Assembly (NCBI RefSeq): GCF_001577835.2
Contig: NC_029520.1
Location: forward strand, 51,035,457 to 51,099,456
Direction: 5' to 3'
Source: Coturnix japonica
Taxonomy: Eukaryota; Chordata; Aves; Galliformes; Phasianidae
DNA: 64,000 nucleotides
Shown here piece by piece: positions 58,666-64,000 of this stretch (its first letter is position 1; every line of letters starts with the position of its first letter). The notes beneath the pieces were generated by a model. The model searched no databases and had not been told where the DNA came from. It saw only the letters and a list, made by a program, of their open reading frames with translations. The position numbers were made by a program, and so were the translations under genes.

Positions 58666-61078
58666 TGCACCCATCTCAACTGGCAAGCACCAAAATGCCA
58701 AGAGCTGCAGACACTCAGCATCCCCTTCCCAGTCTGCACACTGACCGCAGCAATCCAATATGGCTTCAGGTTGCTCAAGATGAGCAATCACACCTCCAAG
58801 GCAAACACACAAAGGGAAGGAAATGCTGAGGGCACAGTTCAACCATCAACAGGTAAATAAAGGTTTGGGAAGATCCGAGGCTGGACAGCCGCCAGCAGAA
58901 GGTTGGTTAAGAAGATTCAAGAAACTGAGCATGGGGAAGGACAACTTCCTCATCCCAAATGGCCACAGGAGCTTTATCAGCTCGCCCAGACCCCAGAGCA
59001 ATTCCCAAACATCAAGTGCAGCGCTGGCAAGTCACACAGAGCATTTGGGGAAGCAGGACTTACACAAGGATCACGTGGCCAAGAACATGCTGGGCCAGGC
59101 AGCCCTGCCTTCCAGGGTACGTATCAGCTTCAATCTTGTTTTTCTTTAGATAATGCCCAACCCAACCCACCAGCCTCATGTCCCTGCAATATCCATGGAC
59201 AAAAGCAAAGGCAGAGCAGCATTCAGCTACGGATATCCAATGTAGTATGTCATTTTTTTTTCACAGAAAGAAATAAATGCCTCCTTATAAAAGGTGATGC
59301 AGTTCAGCTCATTAAAAGACCCATATTGTTCTTATCAAAGCATGGATCCGCTCCAGAGCTCTTTGTACACAGCAGTTTGCAAAGCATGCGTGGGTCTCTT
59401 TCTGAAAGCCACACAGCCAATGCAAGACCTGAACCGGGGGGGCCTCACACTCTTTGATTACTTGAAATCCACCATCCCCTCACCTTAAGCTATTCCAAGA
59501 GCTTAATGCTGCAGCTGGATTCATACGGTGTTATTCTACACGATCAACCCAGCAGCCAAGTTACAACCAACACAACCAAGCCCAAACTTAAGGAAAAATA
59601 TATAAACTACCAACATTAAAATAAAAAAAATGCACATTACTTTTTCTTTCCCAAGACACTTCACTCGTCATCAAATATCTGCCTTAGTGCATTACCATCC
59701 TCCCATCACCCTGCCTTGAGTTACCACGCTTACAGCAAGAAGCAGCCAGAGCCAAAAGCGTTGCCTCGAGTCCAAGCACAGCTTGCAAGAACAGACCCCC
59801 TTTGGGGCAGTGACAGTTGAGTTCAATTTAATTAAAAAACAAACTACATTTCCATTTGAGTCAAAGTCAGAGACAAAGAACTGTACACAGCTCAGACTGC
59901 ACAGTCAGCTGTCTCTATAGGAGTAGATCAGATTTAACAGCTGTATGGCAGTCCAAAAAGAAAAACCTTACTCGGACAGGAGTTTAAGCACTGACCAGCC
60001 CTATGCTATCCAAGATCCAGGCATTTCTCTGAGGTTTCTCATTTCAGAACCATCATCTTTCTGAATCATCACTTCCAAGAAGCTATTTTATCAGGATTCA
60101 AACTGATGCACAAATGCACTTGTACCCCATTTGAAAGGAAGACAAGGAGTCTTCTCTGAAGCTCTGCCAGCTAATTCTCTTTTGCATCACACGGGCTGCA
60201 TTGAGGGCCACTTCTACCTCTGCTGGGGAACAGAACCAAAGTGGTTCAGGTACAGATTGTTCTCCAAGCCTACTCACACCACAGGGCTCCTGTTCTATGG
60301 CAGCAGAATGGTGGCAGAGGCTGGTTCCAGCTGTTCTGCTATTTGGGACCTAATGCAGACAGAAACTCACTAATGCATCTCTATGGACAGCAAATATAAA
60401 CCAGTTAGCATTCAGTTTCTGTCTAAACCTTTTGGGACAAATAAAATGAGTGTTATGTATCTTTACATGGCAAAGCTCTAGGAGAAACCTCACCTGAAGC
60501 TGCCAGGCAATGAACACAGTATTTTAGGGTACCTTTGCTACATACCACTGCAGACACACCTCCAGCACACACAAAGCCCACAGAAGATTCACAACAGCTG
60601 AAGAAAACCTTGCCCTGGCTAACATTCATGTAATTAAATTACAGTTTCACTCCAGGGAAAAAGGAAAGAGCACTTAAGTTTTGTTTAGATTGAAGTGCTG
60701 CAAGCCACACCACTTATCTGCTGCTATCAGAACAGACTGCAGGGCTGCTCCGGTGATAATTCAGTAATGAAGTAACTGCAATTGGAAGGTATGCAATTAG
60801 GCCCATCTCCTCCCCTCCTTTCTCCTCCTAAAAGAAAAAGAAGCACAGTCGTTATCACATCTCCCTCTAGCTCTGCTACCCTCACCACTTAAAATACCTA
60901 CAAAGCAAAGTAGAGCTGTCACAAGCTGCTAACAAGCCTGGCTTGGCCTGGCTGGCAGACCAAAGAAGGCATTCTAAGCATCTCCCCAGAAACAAGTCAC
61001 TGCTTTACTTAATGGGACGCCTTTCTCAGGCACCCACACACATTCATATATTAAGGTTAAGGTCCAGGAAAAGCACCA

Positions 61079-61525
61079 GAATCACAGAATGACCCGGGTT
61101 GGAAGGGACCTCAAGGATCATGTAGTTCCAACCCCCCTGCCTGGCAGGGCCACCAAACATACACCTTTACTAGATCAGGTTGCCCAGGGCCCCGTCCAAC
61201 CTGGTCTTGAACACCTCCAAGGACGGGGCATCCACAACCTCCCTGGGCAGCCTGTTCCAGGGCCTAACCACTCTCCTAGTGAAGAACTTCCCCCTGACAT
61301 CCAACCTAAATCTTCCCTCTTTTAACTTAAAACCATTTCCCCATGTCCTGCTATTGTCAGCCCTTTCGAAGAGTTTATTCCCCTCCTGAGTGTAAGTTCC
61401 CTTCAGGTATTGAAAGGCTGCAATGAGGTCACCCCGCAACCTTCTCTTCTCCAGGCTGAACAAACCCAACTCCCTCAGCCTGTCCTCATAGGGGAGGTGC
61501 TCCAGCCCCCTGATCATCTTCATGG
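61079..61525 (-). mobile_element. CR1 LINE, longest copy, with C-terminal ORF2 remnant
   Basis: About 447 bp in reverse orientation. Besides the 3' region it keeps an open stretch of the reverse-transcriptase protein's C-terminus: [40 protein letters not shown], and [20 protein letters not shown], ending LDGALGNLI. This matches the C-terminal consensus of avian CR1 ORF2. The copy is 5'-truncated and cannot move by itself. A 139-codon frame at 61170-61589 is this remnant plus a chance N-terminal extension. Confidence 0.95.
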
Positions 61526-61664
61526 CAAAGGAAAGCCACCAGGAAAAGGAAAAAGCATGGCTGCTCCTGCTAATCTTAACTGAAAGCATCGCTCACCAAC
61601 CCTTCTGGGAGCTGAACGTGACACATCTGGCACACCATGGCTTTGCTGACTCCAACCTGGACAT

Positions 61665-61741
61665 GGTGATGATGGGCTCACAGTTGGACTAGAAGATCTC
61701 GGTGGTCTCATCCAACCTTAATGATTCCATGGTTCTATGAT
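61665..61741 (+). mobile_element. CR1 LINE, 3' tail fragment
   Basis: CAGTTGGACTAGAAGATCTC, CATCCAACCTTAATGATTCC and TGGTTCTATGATA form a CR1 3' end. Confidence 0.82.
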
Positions 61742-62043
61742 ATGTTGGCTTATTTTACCCAAACAACCTGCGCCCCATGTTCCCTTACAGAGCTGCACAT
61801 TGCTGGCTAGGTGCTTTATCTTACCATTTACCCTGAAGCCTACAGCTGCCATATCACTGGTCATTTTAGCAATCATGTAAGCTGTTAAAGCATAACCAAC
61901 CAATCATTAGGAGAACTGGTTTAGTCTCATGTCTCTGACATCTCATGCGCCATCAGCACAGGGAGCGTCTCACCATTTGAACCACTCCAAGCTCTCATTC
62001 AGAAGACTGCAGTGCTGTGTTAAAAATGAACTCTTTTAAGTTA

Positions 62044-62105
62044 GAATCACAGACTCATTAAGGTTGGAAAAGACCTCTGAGCTTATCGAGTTCATTGCTG
62101 TCATT
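62044..62105 (-). mobile_element. CR1 LINE, 3' tail fragment
   Basis: AGAATCACAGACTCATTAAG followed by GTTGGAAAAGACCTCTGAGC is a reverse-oriented CR1 end. Confidence 0.82.
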
Positions 62106-62189
62106 AATCCTTCAAAAGTAAGCATCTAGAGTGGAGGCAGAGGATCATTCAGGACTGCTGCTCAGGGCACGAGCTCAGAAAGGCCAATA

Positions 62190-62330
62190 ATGGAATGGTT
62201 TAGGTTGGAAGGGACCTTTAAGACTATCCAGTTCCAACCCCCTGCAATAGGCAGGGACACCTCCCTCTAACCAGGTTGCTTAAAGTCTCATCCAGCCTGA
62301 GTGGGGCATCCACAGCCTCACTGGGCAATG
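62190..62330 (-). mobile_element. CR1 LINE, 3' fragment
   Basis: GGAATGGTTTAGGTTGGAAG, CAGTTCCAACCCCCTGCAAT and GGGCATCCACAGCCTCACTG mark a reverse-oriented copy. The extreme 3' tail is worn. Confidence 0.88.
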
Positions 62331-64000
62331 CTGAACATCACAGGTAGTGCAATGAGAGCGAGAGCACACCAACACCAGCACACTGGGAAAGGGCAGCTAT
62401 AAAAAGCAGCCCTGCACAACACAAAACACACTAAGAGTGCAGTCCCTGTGCCAGAGCAGATGCTTCACCAAGGAGAGCCCTTGTACATTTTGCAATAAAG
62501 GCTTAGGTGAGGCAAAGTTCAGAACAAAGACCTCAATTAAGAGCTCTATAAATCAAAAAAAAGAAGCTGAGCTGTCTTGTAAAGCAGCACAACAGCCAGG
62601 GAATGAACCTCCAGCTCAGCACTAGCAACTGTTGCTTCAACCATCCTAAGTCTTCTTCCAACCCAGTATCCAAACTCATATTAGAACATAACCACCATTA
62701 GGACACACTGCACAGTGACTTACAAGCAAGATTTGATGCTTGGCTTTCTACCAGCTCAATTCAAACCAAAGAGCCCAGCAATACAACCCTGACTGTCCCA
62801 AAGAAGGAACCGTGCTCTCTCCAGTTCTCCATCCCATCCAAGAGGACATTAACCACTCCAGAACAGTCCAATAAAGCCATTTCCATTTTCCTTTATAAAT
62901 TCCTACTAGAAATATCCAATCTTTTTCATATTCCACAGATTATAGGCCTCCCCTGCCTGGCACCTTGCAAAACTACCTTGAGATGTTGAAAAACAAAGCG
63001 AAAAAAAGCAGCCTCTTACTAACAGAGGGTGTTCAGTAACTACATGCAAGGATGACTTCATACTCTTCAGAGCTTAAGAATTCACACAATGAGAACAGCT
63101 AGCACAGAATTAGGAGCAGACTTGATGTGCCCCAGTTTCCTCAGGGTTACTTTTAGAAAACCCACCTACACCTAAAACACATCAGCTGCTCCTCATGCTG
63201 TGCAACACAACGACTGAAACTTCATTTTTAATCCTGTTGTTTCAGCATTTCCCTTTAAGAGAATGTAATTTCAGCACTTTATGGGGTCTTTTTACACTCA
63301 AATGACAGAAGGAACTGTGTCAGATCCCATGCTGAAGGACACTGAAATGGCAGCAAGCTGCTGTTATGTGTGCAAATCACTGGGAGGAGGAAAAAGATGT
63401 TACTGAAGCTCACTAAATCCAAGCTGGTAAAAGACCAAAAGCATAAAGTGAGCTAGAAGTGATTTGCAGTTGCTAGGGATGCTTAAAATTAATGAAATCT
63501 TAAGTTCTTTCCAAAGTTCACACTAAGCAATTAACACAGCATTAAGGAGGCCCCAAATAAGTGAAGTTAACCTCGCTCTGGTTGTTCTGACAGATGGAAT
63601 TAGCTGTGTGCAAAGTTATTTCTGCAATTGGCAATTAGATGTATCCTAAAGATCAATTCTTCAAGTACAGCGTGCAATAACACATACATGGTAGCAGAAA
63701 TATTAAAGGAACACCATCTGAGTACTTGTTTTCCATCATTCTAGACATAAAGCTACAGAGACTGGGGTGAGATTTCTATTTAAGACCTCAGTTTTTCAAG
63801 TCTATTGACTATCTGCCCATAATTCCACTCTGTGAAGTACATTTGCATTAACAGTCCAGTTTTCTCCAAAGAAAAATGTCTGCTTTGTCTAAAAATACAT
63901 CCTCCTGATGTGCTAATTGACAGAACAAGAATGAAAAGGTACCTGAATCTGAATTCAAACAACATGTTTACCCTGAAAGCCTCCACATTCTGCCCATCGC

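Larger units (their letters stand above)
37141..64000 (-). other. FBXO34: Probable long intron upstream of the FBXO34 coding exon
   Basis: No coding exon, CpG island or RNA gene is visible over 27 kb. Known FBXO34 genes have untranslated first exons far from the single coding exon, so this is probably intron, with the promoter to the right of the window. CR1 copies cluster at 37.5-38.9, 41.0-42.9, 48.3-51.4, 58.5 and 61-62.3 kb. The stretches 38881-41055, 42890-48330, 51390-58470 and 62335-64000 show only unique sequence, short chance frames and simple repeats. Confidence 0.55.

Noticed and set aside
58903-59457. 184-codon plus-strand frame in the probable FBXO34 intron
   Set aside because: No recognisable domain, biased by the local CA-rich composition, and overlapped by other frames of similar size; nothing supports an exon.
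1-64000. CRISPR arrays, operons or prokaryotic mobile elements
   Set aside because: No regularly spaced direct repeats or bacterial gene organisation; the window is vertebrate throughout.

Overview
The window is nuclear DNA from a bird, probably a galliform. It has compact multi-exon vertebrate genes, CpG-island promoters, a eukaryotic tRNA gene and about two dozen truncated CR1 LINE copies with the typical avian 3' ends (ATTCTATGATTCTATG). No prokaryotic, viral or CRISPR feature was seen. Gene identities come from recognising protein sequence by eye; no database was searched.

Layout from left to right. 1-4780: no coding sequence; probably the first intron of a leftward gene whose CpG-island promoter and untranslated first exon lie at about 4835-5260. 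From the conserved vertebrate order KTN1-TBPL2-ATG14-FBXO34 that gene is inferred to be KTN1. 5260-9900: non-coding with small CR1 tails. 9989-16982 (+): TBPL2, the TBP-like factor, in seven coding exons adding up to an uninterrupted 326-residue reading frame behind a TATA-box promoter. A complete tRNA-Gly(TCC) gene lies on the opposite strand just inside its first intron (10071-10142). 18863-31297 (+): ATG14, the autophagy PI3K-complex subunit, in ten coding exons adding up to 490 residues, with a CpG-island promoter and a roughly 2.1 kb 3'UTR ending near 33450. One intron uses a GC donor. 34976-37126 (-): FBXO34, whose complete 716-residue coding region sits in one exon. Its 3' end faces that of ATG14 with about 0.8 kb between the polyadenylation signals. 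37141-64000: no coding exon; CR1 copies, simple repeats and unique sequence, most simply read as the long intron upstream of the FBXO34 coding exon.

Functionally these are independent housekeeping or germline genes rather than one system: TBPL2 acts in transcription initiation, ATG14 in autophagosome formation, FBXO34 probably in SCF ubiquitin ligation, and the tRNA in translation. I found no convincing new multi-gene system. The points most worth checking are the tRNA gene convergent with TBPL2, a CHORD-like cysteine/histidine module after the F-box of FBXO34, a repeated short motif in FBXO34, the GC-AG intron in ATG14, a palindromic E-box 24 bp before the ATG14 start, and a perfect 95-bp duplication beside the only N, which looks like an assembly error.
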